Positions 16,565-23,818 of a stretch of DNA of 42,697 bases are shown in pieces. The notes beneath the pieces are model-generated. The model was given only the letters and a program-made list of their open reading frames with translations. It did not search any database and was not told the DNA's origin. Position numbers and translations under genes: made by a program. The stretch's first letter is position 1, and every line of letters starts with the position of its first letter. This DNA comes from Elusimicrobiota bacterium (GTDB lineage: Bacteria; Elusimicrobiota; Elusimicrobia; UBA1565; UBA9628), in NCBI GenBank assembly GCA_028871595.1, contig JAGWMT010000003.1, positions 1 through 42,697 of the forward strand. The letters are read 5' to 3'.

Positions 16565-17358
16565 TTGGCGCCGAGCTTGGAGAGAAGTTTCTTCGCGTCC
16601 GCGGCGTCGTCGGGATACTCGGCGGGATCGGCGGGGTCCTTGATGGCTAAGAGCGCGTTCAGCGTTTTGACGGCGTCATCCTTGCGGTCGAAATAAAGAT
16701 ACGCCTCCGCCAGAGGTTGAAAATTAGCCGAGTGCGTCGGCGATAATTTCACCGCAAGCTCGAACTCCTCCAGCGCCTTCTTCTTGTCGCCGCCCGCGAA
16801 GCCGGGAATCTGCCACAGCATCTCGCCGAGCACATGATGCGCGCCGCCATGCTTGGGGTCCAGCTTCAAGGTCTCATTCATCTGTTGCCGGATGGGCTTG
16901 ATCAAGAACATCGCCTTCAGTATGCCCTTGGTCTCGCCCCATCGGCCCATGGCCACGCCGTACCAGAAATGTCCGTCGGCGGAAGCCGACGAAAGTTCGA
17001 CGGACTTCTCGCAGTCCTTCCGCGCCAAATCGTAATCGTTCAATTTTTCCGACTTTTTCTCGCGCTTTTCGCCGCGCCGGATGATGGACCGGCAGCGCAT
17101 CCAAAGCAACTCGGGTTCGAAACGTTGAGCCTCGGGAAATGGCTTGATGCGTTCCCGGAAGGAGTCGATTTCGACGATGGACTTCTCTAAATTTCCGGGA
17201 ATGTCGCGGTGGAAATATAGATTGCCGATGGAACGCATGGCATCGACATCGCCGTCGTGAGCCCCGGCGGACGAAACGCCAAGCGTGAGAGTGATCGCGA
17301 AGAATATCCAGGCGCAAAACTCGCGCCGGCGCGAGTTACTGACCGCTCGGTAAGACAA
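16561..17358 (-). CDS. Secreted TPR-like helical protein
   Basis: About 265 residues. A hydrophobic signal segment (WIFFAITLTLGVSSAGA) precedes helical repeats with TPR spacing, including HFWYGVAMGRWGETKGIL, LKLDPKHGGAHHVLGEML and FELAVKLSPTHSANFQPLAEAY. The block recalls the RMDN group of TPR proteins and, more distantly, TatT, the TPR partner of some TRAP transporters, but neither call is firm. No ATG stands before the signal segment. The best start is TTG at 17358, 12 bases after the gdh stop, behind a GGGA. A perfect 20-bp palindrome lies inside the first codons. It is probably co-transcribed with gdhA and rlmM. Start confidence is low. Confidence 0.7.
   Translation of the reverse strand: MSYRAVSNSRRREFCAWIFFAITLTLGVSSAGAHDGDVDAMRSIGNLYFHRDIPGNLEKSIVEIDSFRERIKPFPEAQRFEPELLWMRCRSIIRRGEKREKKSEKLNDYDLARKDCEKSVELSSASADGHFWYGVAMGRWGETKGILKAMFLIKPIRQQMNETLKLDPKHGGAHHVLGEMLWQIPGFAGGDKKKALEEFELAVKLSPTHSANFQPLAEAYLYFDRKDDAVKTLNALLAIKDPADPAEYPDDAADAKKLLSKLGAK
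17318..17337 (-). terminator. Perfect 20-bp palindrome followed by TTTT, possible attenuator or terminator after gdhA
   Basis: AACTCGCGCC followed by its exact reverse complement lies 33 bases past the gdhA stop. On the minus strand it is followed by a short T run. It looks like a small intrinsic terminator, but it falls within the N-terminal codons assigned to the TPR gene, so it may limit read-through rather than end the transcript. Confidence 0.45.
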
Positions 17359-17369
17359 TTTTCCCGCGT

Positions 17370-18659
17370 TTACGGGTACATGCCGCGGATGGTCGCGGCC
17401 TTGCCCAGGCGGCGCAGGCCCACCATGAAGGCGCCCATGCGCATGTCCACCTTCTCCTTCACGGAGAGGTCGTACACCTCGGTGAACGCGCCCACGATGA
17501 TGTCCTGGAGGCGGGAGTTGATCTCCTTCTCGCTCCAGAAGTAGGACTGCATGTCCTGCACCCACTCGAAGTAGGAGACGGTCACGCCGCCGGCGTTGGC
17601 CAGGATGTCGGGGACGACCTTGATGCCGCGCTTTTGGAAGATGGCGTCGGCCTCGTTGGAGGTCGGGCCGTTGGCGCCCTCGACGATGTACTTGGCCTTG
17701 ATCTTGTCGGCGTTGTGCTTGGTGAGGGTGCCTTCCATGGCGGCCGGGACCAGGATGTCGCAGGGCAGCTCGACGACCTTGTCGATGTCCACGCGCTCGG
17801 CCTTCGGGTAGTCGGCGATGCTCTCGTGCGTCTTGCGGTACTCCATGATGTCGTGCAGGTCCAGGCCCTTGGGGTCGTACAGCCCGCCGCCGACGTCGGA
17901 GATGCCCACCACCTTGGTGCCGTGCTCGGCGAAAATGTTGGCGGCGTTGGAGCCGACGTTGCCGAAGCCCTGGACCACGACGCTGGACTTGCGCAGGTCG
18001 AAGCCCTCGCGGGCGGCCAGCTCGCGGGTCACGTAGAACACGCCGCGGCCGGTGGCCTCGTTGCGGCCCAAGGAGCCGCCGATCTCGATGGGCTTGCCGG
18101 TGACCACGCCGGGGCAGGAGTAGCCGATGGTCATCGAGTACGTGTCCATGATCCAGGCCATCACTTCGGCGTTCGTGTTCACGTCGGGGGCCGGGATGTC
18201 CTTGTCGGGCCCGATGATGATGGAGATCTCCGCGGTGTAGCGGCGCGTCATGCGCTCGATCTCGCCGCGGGACATCTTCTTGGGATCGCAGATGATGCCG
18301 CCCTTGGCGCCGCCGTAGGGGAGGTTCACGACCGCGCACTTCATGGTCATCCAGAAGGACAGGGCCTTGACCTCGTCGAGGGACACCGACGGGTGGTAGC
18401 GGATGCCGCCCTTGGCGGGGCCGCGATCCATGTTGTGCTGGATGCGATAGCCTTCGAACACCTTCACCGTGCCGTCGTCCATCTTGACGGGCACGGACAC
18501 CGTCAGGATGCGCTTACAGTGGCGCAGGCGCTCCAAGGCGAAGGGCTCCAACTTCATGGCCTTGCCGGCGCGGTCCAACTGCTCCATGGCCTGACGCCAG
18601 GGATTTTCTCCGTGCGCCTCGGCGTGCTCGACCGGCTTAGAGGGGGTTTTGGTGTCCAT
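17370..18659 (-). CDS. gdhA: Glutamate dehydrogenase
   Basis: 429 residues, the normal length for the hexameric Glu/Leu/Phe/Val dehydrogenase family. It interconverts glutamate with 2-oxoglutarate plus ammonia using NAD(P). The substrate site is intact: GPAKGGIRYHP (80-90), MKCAVVNLPYGGAKGGI with catalytic Lys119, and APDVNTNAEVMAWIMD. A Rossmann fold begins at VVVQGFGNVGSNAA. An Asp (ISDVGG) at the end of the second strand hints at NAD preference, but this is not firm. The sequence resembles the RocG/GudB/archaeal-like short type. It is the first gene of its unit, with a strong promoter whose -10 box ends 6 bases before the ATG. Confidence 0.96.
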   Translation of the reverse strand: MDTKTPSKPVEHAEAHGENPWRQAMEQLDRAGKAMKLEPFALERLRHCKRILTVSVPVKMDDGTVKVFEGYRIQHNMDRGPAKGGIRYHPSVSLDEVKALSFWMTMKCAVVNLPYGGAKGGIICDPKKMSRGEIERMTRRYTAEISIIIGPDKDIPAPDVNTNAEVMAWIMDTYSMTIGYSCPGVVTGKPIEIGGSLGRNEATGRGVFYVTRELAAREGFDLRKSSVVVQGFGNVGSNAANIFAEHGTKVVGISDVGGGLYDPKGLDLHDIMEYRKTHESIADYPKAERVDIDKVVELPCDILVPAAMEGTLTKHNADKIKAKYIVEGANGPTSNEADAIFQKRGIKVVPDILANAGGVTVSYFEWVQDMQSYFWSEKEINSRLQDIIVGAFTEVYDLSVKEKVDMRMGAFMVGLRRLGKAATIRGMYP

Positions 18660-18665
18660 GGGCCG

Positions 18666-18694
18666 ATACTAACATGTCGCCGTCCGGGCGTCAA
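18666..18694 (-). promoter_or_regulatory. gdhA promoter, probable leaderless start
   Basis: On the minus strand TTGACG (18694-18689), a 17-base spacer and TAGTAT (18671-18666) with an extended TGT before the -10. Six bases then separate the -10 from the ATG, so transcription should begin at or next to the start codon. There is no room for a Shine-Dalgarno site. Confidence 0.75.
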
Positions 18695-18700
18695 GTTGGC

Positions 18701-18706
18701 TAGACT
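18701..18706 (+). promoter_or_regulatory. -10 element for the uridine kinase gene, probable leaderless start
   Basis: TAGACT lies 7 bases before the ATG. The -35 region is poor. The element sits only 6 bases from the -35 box of the divergent gdhA promoter, so the two cannot easily be occupied at the same time. Confidence 0.6.
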
Positions 18707-18713
18707 CTCCGGC

Positions 18714-19349
18714 ATGAGCGGCAAGCGCAGAATCATCGTGGGCATCGCCGGCGGGTCGGGTTCGGGCAAGACGACCTTCGCGCGGAAGGTTCTGGAGCGC
18801 AGCCGGCAGATCGGCATCACGGGACAGGTTTTCTCATTGGACAACTACTTCCGGCCCTTGGGGCACCTCACCTTGGAGGAGCGCAAGGAATACAACTTCG
18901 ACCATCCCCACGCCGTCGACTTCGACCTGGCGTTGTCCCAGCTCAAAAGCCTCCGCGCCGGCCGCGGGGTGCGCCAGCCGGTTTACGACTTTAAGACCTA
19001 CGCGCGCCTGCCCCGGCCGCGCAAGCTGGAGCCGACCCAGCTGATCATCGTCGAGGGACTCTACGCGCTGCACCTGCCGGAGCTCCTGGCTCTTTACGAC
19101 TACACGATCTTCGTCTCGACCGGAATCGCCACGGCGGCCCTGCGGCGCATCACGCGCGACATCAGCGAGCGCGGCCGCGACGTGGAGGGCGCCAAGCACC
19201 AGATTTTGACCGCCGTCCTCCCGATGTACGAGACCTACGTCAAGCCCACCCAGCGCAACGCGCACTTCTCGATCAACTGGGAGGGCGAGGAGATCCCGGA
19301 GAAGGCCACCGAAGGCCTGATCCGCATGGTGCGCGACATCGCGCGCTGA
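18714..19349 (+). CDS. udk: Uridine kinase
   Basis: 211 residues, the usual length for Udk. It phosphorylates uridine (and cytidine) to the monophosphate in the pyrimidine salvage pathway. The P-loop GGSGSGKT is at 13-20. FSLDNYFRPL, YNFDHPHAVDFD, PVYDFKTYAR and IIVEGLYAL are the acceptor-site signatures. RRITRDISERGRD is the lid, and MYETYVKPTQRNAHFSI is a typical C-terminal block. It stands alone on the plus strand, divergent from gdhA, and ends one base short of the stop of the convergent TPR lipoprotein gene. Confidence 0.95.
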   Translation: MSGKRRIIVGIAGGSGSGKTTFARKVLERSRQIGITGQVFSLDNYFRPLGHLTLEERKEYNFDHPHAVDFDLALSQLKSLRAGRGVRQPVYDFKTYARLPRPRKLEPTQLIIVEGLYALHLPELLALYDYTIFVSTGIATAALRRITRDISERGRDVEGAKHQILTAVLPMYETYVKPTQRNAHFSINWEGEEIPEKATEGLIRMVRDIAR

Positions 19350-19350
19350 G

Positions 19351-20565
19351 CTATCGCCGGGAGGCTTCGCGCAGGTCGGCGCGCGCCCGGACGATGGTCG
19401 TCACGGCGTCCTCGGCGGTGGGGCCGGGTTCCTTCATCTCCTTTCCCAGCAAGCCGGTCGCCAGCGAGCGCGGATCCATGTCGCGCGCCTTCCACAACGT
19501 CTGCCGCGCCATCGGGTGATTCCCCAGGTCCAGCCAGACGCGGGTGATCAGGTGATAGGCCGCCGCCTGCTGCCAGACCGGGGCAGATTCGACCGCGTCG
19601 GTGAAGCGCTGGGCCAAGTCCCCCGCCTCCTTCGCGCGGCCCTGGGAGCGCCGCAGGGCGATCAGGCGGCGCAGCGCGTCCAGGTCCAACGGATCGGCGC
19701 GCAGGGCCGCCTGGACCTCATTCTCGGAAAGGGCCGCGTCGGCGGCCGGCGCCGGAGGCGCCGCCGCCGCGGCGGACGTTCCGCGCGGCGCCTCGCGCTT
19801 CAGTTGGACCAGGAGCTCGAGCGCGTCCAAATCGTCGGGATCCAGCGCCAAGGCGCGGCCCAGGTCCGCCTCGGCCCGGGGATAGTCCTTGAGCTCCAGC
19901 CAGATGCGGGCGCAGAGACGGTAGGCGTCGGGGCGGCTCCATAACGGAACGCGCCCGGCGGCCTGGTCGGCACGCGCCGCGTCGACGGCGGCGTCCATCG
20001 GCCTCGAGCGCTTGGCCCGGACCATGTCGCGCCGCGCCTCCAGATCATCCGGAGCCAAGGTCAGCGCCGTCTCCAAGCGGGCGCGCGCGCCCGCCGCGTC
20101 TCCCAGGTCGAGCCGGATCTCCGCGGCCAGACGGCCCGCCGCCGCGCGGTCCCGCAGGGTCGCCGCGGCGTCGACGGCCCGGTCGGCGAATGGAAGCGCG
20201 TCCTCGGGCGTCTCGCGCAGGGCGCGGGCCAGCCCGATCAACGCGCGTGCGTCCCCGGGATGAAGGGCGAGCGCCTTGCGGAAATCGTCCGCGGCGCCGG
20301 CGGCGTCGCCGGTCATCGCGCGGACCTCGGCGCCCGCGCAGAGCGCCTCGGCCGCCTGGGCGGGAGTCAAGCCCGGCAGTTCGGCCCAGCGCCGAGCCGC
20401 CGACAGGGCCGCCGGGAATTCGTCGCTTCCGGCGCGGCGGCGGACCGCGAGGCGGTAATCATCCGGCCCGCGGGAATCGGAGCGACGGCACGCCGAAACT
20501 CCGCCCAGGCCTAACGCGAGGCCGAGAAAGGCGGCGGACGCGGCGCGGGTACGAGGCGACGTCAA
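19351..20565 (-). CDS. TPR lipoprotein co-encoded with a TRAP-type binding protein
   Basis: 404 residues. The N-terminus has a lipoprotein signal with lipobox VSAC (Cys26), so the protein should be lipid-anchored in the envelope. The body is built of TPR-like helical pairs (AADDFRKALALHPGDARALIGLA, AEADLGRALALDPDDLDALELL and others) with an Ala/Pro linker near the middle. The start is TTG, overlapping the stop of the binding-protein gene as TTGA. No other in-frame start precedes the signal. The pairing recalls the TatT/TatP arrangement, in which a TPR lipoprotein works with a TRAP binding protein, but sequence homology to TatT is not shown here. Confidence 0.82.
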   Translation of the reverse strand: MTSPRTRAASAAFLGLALGLGGVSACRRSDSRGPDDYRLAVRRRAGSDEFPAALSAARRWAELPGLTPAQAAEALCAGAEVRAMTGDAAGAADDFRKALALHPGDARALIGLARALRETPEDALPFADRAVDAAATLRDRAAAGRLAAEIRLDLGDAAGARARLETALTLAPDDLEARRDMVRAKRSRPMDAAVDAARADQAAGRVPLWSRPDAYRLCARIWLELKDYPRAEADLGRALALDPDDLDALELLVQLKREAPRGTSAAAAAPPAPAADAALSENEVQAALRADPLDLDALRRLIALRRSQGRAKEAGDLAQRFTDAVESAPVWQQAAAYHLITRVWLDLGNHPMARQTLWKARDMDPRSLATGLLGKEMKEPGPTAEDAVTTIVRARADLREASRR

Positions 20566-21620
20566 CGCGCCGCGAAGTCGCCGGGCATCTGGGGCTGGGG
20601 TCCGTCGCCGGTCTTGCGGATCTTCTCGACCAGCCCCTTGCCCAGGATTCCGTCGATGGAGCGCTCATACGCGGGCCGCAGGGCCCGTTCGAAGGAGCGC
20701 TTGCCGGCCGCCGTCAGGAACACGGGGCGCACGCCCTTGCCCAGCATCTCGCGCTTGGCGCTTTCGTTGAGCTCGATGGTTTTGGCGCGCTCGATGCGCC
20801 CGGCCTCCTGCGAGGCATCCAGCAGAAGGACGCGGTACTCCGCGGGAAGGTTATCGAAGAACTTCTGGTTCACGTAGGTCATGCTGACCAGGTAGGTGGA
20901 GCCGGTCATGTTGAAGTACTTGAAGTTCTTGTTGAGGGACGTCCGCTCGAAATTGCGCCACGTCGTCACGACGGCGTCCACCTTGCCCTCGCGCGCCAGG
21001 TCGGAGACGCTGTCGATGTTGTGCCCGATGGCCACCGGAACGGCGCCCAGGCTCTTCAGCCAGGCGGCGTTGACCGCGTCGCCGTACACGGCGACCTTGA
21101 GGCCCTTGAGGTCCTCAGGCCGGTGTATCTCGCGGTTGAGCGTCGCGACGCCGCTGCCTCCGCCGCTGTAGGTGAACGAGAGGCCGACGATGTGATGGGC
21201 GTCCAGGCTCTCCAGCATCTTGGCCCCGACCGGCCCCTCGAACACGCCCTCCATGTGGCGGTAGTCGCGGAACAAGTAGGGGGCCTCGAAGGCGTACAGC
21301 TGGGGATCCATGCTGCCGACGACGTCGGTGAAGGAGTGGCCCATCTCGATTTCGCCCCGCTCCACCTTGTCGGCGATGCCGGAGGAAGCCGCGGTGTGCG
21401 CGGTATCAAGGGCGGCGGGCACGATCTCGACGGAGATATCGCCGCGGCTGCGCGTCTCGACGACCTTCTTGAAATCCGCGGCGGCGGCCTCGAAGTAATC
21501 CAGGTTGGCGTGGCCCAGGTACCAATGAATCTTGTATTTCGCGGCATGCGCCGTGCCCGTCAGGCTTCCCAATAAACCGGCGATGAGCGAGGCGACGACG
21601 GTGCGTTGGCGGAACTTCAT
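20562..21620 (-). CDS. TRAP transporter DctP-type periplasmic binding protein
   Basis: 352 residues with a signal peptide cleaved after about residue 26 (TGTAHA, then AKYKIHW). The DctP fold is recognisable: an N-terminal lobe, the FEAPYLFRDY block (111-120), RPEDLKGLKVAVYG (167-180), LKSLGAVPVAIG and GKVDAVVTTW. In most DctP proteins the KI-R-V strand supplies an Arg that binds the ligand carboxylate. Here the position is Ala177, so the ligand may not be a simple carboxylate. No DctQ or DctM permease gene lies nearby. It is the first gene of its unit, with a full promoter, leader and Shine-Dalgarno site. The TPR lipoprotein follows by stop/start overlap. Confidence 0.88.
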   Translation of the reverse strand: MKFRQRTVVASLIAGLLGSLTGTAHAAKYKIHWYLGHANLDYFEAAAADFKKVVETRSRGDISVEIVPAALDTAHTAASSGIADKVERGEIEMGHSFTDVVGSMDPQLYAFEAPYLFRDYRHMEGVFEGPVGAKMLESLDAHHIVGLSFTYSGGGSGVATLNREIHRPEDLKGLKVAVYGDAVNAAWLKSLGAVPVAIGHNIDSVSDLAREGKVDAVVTTWRNFERTSLNKNFKYFNMTGSTYLVSMTYVNQKFFDNLPAEYRVLLLDASQEAGRIERAKTIELNESAKREMLGKGVRPVFLTAAGKRSFERALRPAYERSIDGILGKGLVEKIRKTGDGPQPQMPGDFAAR

Positions 21621-21650
21621 GGACCCTCCGGCCGACCCCTGTGTCTGGTC

Positions 21651-21679
21651 AATATAGCAGGGATACCGTCGACTTTCAA
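21651..21679 (-). promoter_or_regulatory. Promoter of the TRAP binding-protein unit, conventional leader
   Basis: TTGAAA (21679-21674), a 17-base spacer and TATATT (21656-21651) with an extended TGC before the -10. The leader is about 25 bases and carries GGAGGG (21629-21624) three bases before the ATG. It shows that this genome does use Shine-Dalgarno initiation when a leader exists. Confidence 0.85.
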
Positions 21680-21703
21680 GGCCGAATTTCCCGGGATGTT
21701 TTG

Positions 21704-21709
21704 TAGAAT
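21704..21709 (+). promoter_or_regulatory. -10 element for the CBM48-like gene, probable leaderless GTG start
   Basis: TAGAAT lies exactly 6 bases before the GTG start codon. There is no Shine-Dalgarno sequence and no clear -35. It sits in the 95-base divergent gap shared with the TRAP binding-protein promoter. Confidence 0.6.
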
Positions 21710-21715
21710 CGGGCC

Positions 21716-22165
21716 GTGAACTGGCGCAATCCTTGGACGTTCTGGGGCGTGGTCGTGGTCGTGCTGGGACTGATCAGCGTGCCGTCCATCGAATGGATCG
21801 AAGCCGCCCGCGACTACGCGCGCTTCGCCTCCGGCTGGGAGCCTTCGCCGCTGAAGCCCACGGTGACCACCTTCACCCCCCGTGAAGGCCTTCCGTCGCC
21901 GCCCGAACCCGAGCTGAAGCCCTTCGAGTTCAAGCATAAGGCGCCGCGCGCCAAGTCCGTGGAGCTCGTCGGCGACTTCAACGCCTGGAAGCCGGGGCTC
22001 CTCAAAATGAAGAAGTCGGGCGGCCTCTGGATCGTCACCGTGCCCCTGCGGCCCGGTCCGCACAAGTACCTGTTCCTTGACGACGGCCGGCCCGTCGTGG
22101 ACCCCTCGACCGGGACCGCGGACGGCCCCGACGGACGGCGCGTCTCGCTCCGGACGGTGAAATGA
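21716..22165 (+). CDS. Membrane-anchored glycogen-binding-like (CBM48/AMPK-type) protein
   Basis: 149 residues from a GTG start. One membrane segment (about 8-24) anchors a Pro-rich linker (about 42-68) and a C-terminal early-set domain with the CBM48/AMPK-beta signature VELVGDFNAWKPG (82-94), a second strand GLWIVTVPLRPG and HKYLFLDDGRPVVDP. Such domains bind alpha-glucans or pack against glycoside hydrolases. The orientation (short N-terminus, Pro-rich linker) suggests the domain faces the periplasm. It overlaps the GH57-like gene by ATGA, so the two likely form a pair acting on, or sensing, a glucan. Confidence 0.85.
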   Translation: MNWRNPWTFWGVVVVVLGLISVPSIEWIEAARDYARFASGWEPSPLKPTVTTFTPREGLPSPPEPELKPFEFKHKAPRAKSVELVGDFNAWKPGLLKMKKSGGLWIVTVPLRPGPHKYLFLDDGRPVVDPSTGTADGPDGRRVSLRTVK

Positions 22166-23811
22166 TGCTTCCCGCCCTCCTGGCCGCCGCGCTGGTATGG
22201 CTGCCCTCCGAATCGTTCACGCATTGGAGCAAGGTGGACGCCTTGCTGCGCGCGCGACCGGATCTGAAGCTGACCGTGGCCTTGACCCCCCAGATGGCCA
22301 CGCCGCTGGCCAAGGCCGCCCTGGGACCGTGGGTGAAGCTCGGCCGGGTGGAGCTGGCCGCCCGCATTCCCGGCGATCCGGTGCTGCCCTTGGTCGCCGC
22401 GCATCCCGCCGCGCCGCGCCCCGACGACGCCCTGGAACGCTCGGCGGATGCCAGCGCGGCCGTTGAGCGCCGCATGGGCGCGCCCGTGCCCGGATTCATC
22501 CCCGGCGCCGGGGCGCTGGACCCCTCCCTGATCGGCCCCCTGGGCGCGGGCCGCGCGTCCTGGATCCTTGTCGGCGCGTACGACGCCGGAGGCTCCTCCT
22601 GGGCCGTGTCCGGACGGACCGTCTTCGTTCCGGCGCGCTGCGCGCCGGAAAACCTCACCGCCCCGGGCGCGTGGGTGGTGGACGAATCCTCCGCGACCGA
22701 TTCGCGCCTGCTCGAGGCCCTGGCGGCCCTTCCCGGCCGCTCCCGCCCGGACGCCGGCTGGGCGCTGGTCTCCGACCTGGTCAAGGCGACGGACTTGGGA
22801 CGCTCCCCCGCCGAAAACGTGGCCTCCTGGCCCGGCTGGGACGGGACCGTCGCGGCGGCCCCCGCCGACCCCGCCGCCCGCGCCGCCTGGGACGCCTACG
22901 GGGCCGCGGCGAAGTCGCTGGCCCGCTATCAGAACTCGGGCGCCGCCCACCTGAAGGTTCTGGAAAGCGCGACGGCGCTCCTGCGCAAGACGCAGGAAGC
23001 TCGGTTCTTCCGGCCGCCGCCGCCCGGGACCGCCGGGCTGCCCCCGGAACTGCGCGCGCGCCTGCTCGCGGTGTATCAGCGCATCAAGTCCCCCGCGCCG
23101 GATGCGCTTTACGACGTCGGGGCCTCGACGGCGTCGGCTGCGACCGCGGAAGCGCCGACCGGCGTCCACTCGGCGTCCGGCCCGGGCTGGATCAGCTTCG
23201 ACAATCCCCTGGCCACGACGGCCCGCGCCCCGGCCGGAGCGCCCAACGCCGATCCGTGGCGCCTGCGCGGTCTGCGCCTCGAATGGGACGATGAGCGTGT
23301 GTTGATTCGGCTTTTTCCGGGCCGCGTGGACGCCGTGCCGCCCGCGCCGCGGCCGGTGTACGACGTCTACATGGACCTCAACCACCTGGTCGGCGCAGGC
23401 TCGATCCGCCTGCTCGACGGGCGGGGCGCCTTCGCCCAGGCCCGCGACGCGTGGGAGTTCGCGCTGTCGGTGTCGGGGAGCGACGCCCGCCTGTGGCGCG
23501 CCTCCTCGGGCGATCCCGAGGACGTGGCCGCGCTGAAGGCCGAGCTGGACCCGGCGCACGCCGAGATCCGGATCGCCGTCTCCCGGGAGCTTCTCCGGGG
23601 CAACCCCGCGCGCTGGGGCTACATCGCGCTGGCGTTGGCCGAGGATCCCGCGCGGCCGGGACTGTCGCCGCAGGCCACCTTGGTGGGAGCCGACGGCGCG
23701 TTGATCGACGGCCTCATCGCCCCGCTCGAGCTTCAGAAAGGGGTCTTGGACCACCCCGGCGCGCCGAAGCGCGTGGCCGCGGTCCGGCTCGAAGCCCCGG
23801 GCCCGCGCTGA
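22162..23811 (+). CDS. Degenerate GH57-like protein with a glucodextranase-type C-terminal domain
   Basis: 549 residues with a signal-like N-terminus. Residues 17-310 follow the layout of GH57 alpha-glucan enzymes but are shortened: LKLTVALTPQM, then GRVELAARIPGDPVLPLVAAHP (parallel to the family's GQIEL...HPILPLL), then APVPGFIPGAGALDP, where active enzymes read GxWPSEGSVS. The catalytic Glu is replaced by Gly/Ala (115-116). KVLESATALLRKTQEARFF and LLAVYQRI match the helical tail. Residues 342-540 resemble the C-terminal module of glucodextranase (PVYDVYMDLNHLVGAG, DAWEFALSVSG). I infer a glucan-binding pseudoenzyme. The family assignment rests on motif order only. Confidence 0.72.
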   Translation: MMLPALLAAALVWLPSESFTHWSKVDALLRARPDLKLTVALTPQMATPLAKAALGPWVKLGRVELAARIPGDPVLPLVAAHPAAPRPDDALERSADASAAVERRMGAPVPGFIPGAGALDPSLIGPLGAGRASWILVGAYDAGGSSWAVSGRTVFVPARCAPENLTAPGAWVVDESSATDSRLLEALAALPGRSRPDAGWALVSDLVKATDLGRSPAENVASWPGWDGTVAAAPADPAARAAWDAYGAAAKSLARYQNSGAAHLKVLESATALLRKTQEARFFRPPPPGTAGLPPELRARLLAVYQRIKSPAPDALYDVGASTASAATAEAPTGVHSASGPGWISFDNPLATTARAPAGAPNADPWRLRGLRLEWDDERVLIRLFPGRVDAVPPAPRPVYDVYMDLNHLVGAGSIRLLDGRGAFAQARDAWEFALSVSGSDARLWRASSGDPEDVAALKAELDPAHAEIRIAVSRELLRGNPARWGYIALALAEDPARPGLSPQATLVGADGALIDGLIAPLELQKGVLDHPGAPKRVAAVRLEAPGPR

Positions 23812-23818
23812 TCAGCGC
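23805..23818. terminator. 14-bp palindrome covering two abutting convergent stop codons
   Basis: GCGCTGATCAGCGC is a perfect palindrome whose centre TGATCA is the TGA of the GH57-like gene on one strand and the TGA of the LysM-FecR gene on the other. There are no bases between the genes. It may act as a bidirectional hairpin, but there is no T tract. Confidence 0.4.

Noticed and set aside
17634..18713. Upstream extension of the uridine kinase frame
   Set aside because: The extension runs antisense through gdhA. The P-loop protein starts at the ATG at 18714 with a matching -10 box.
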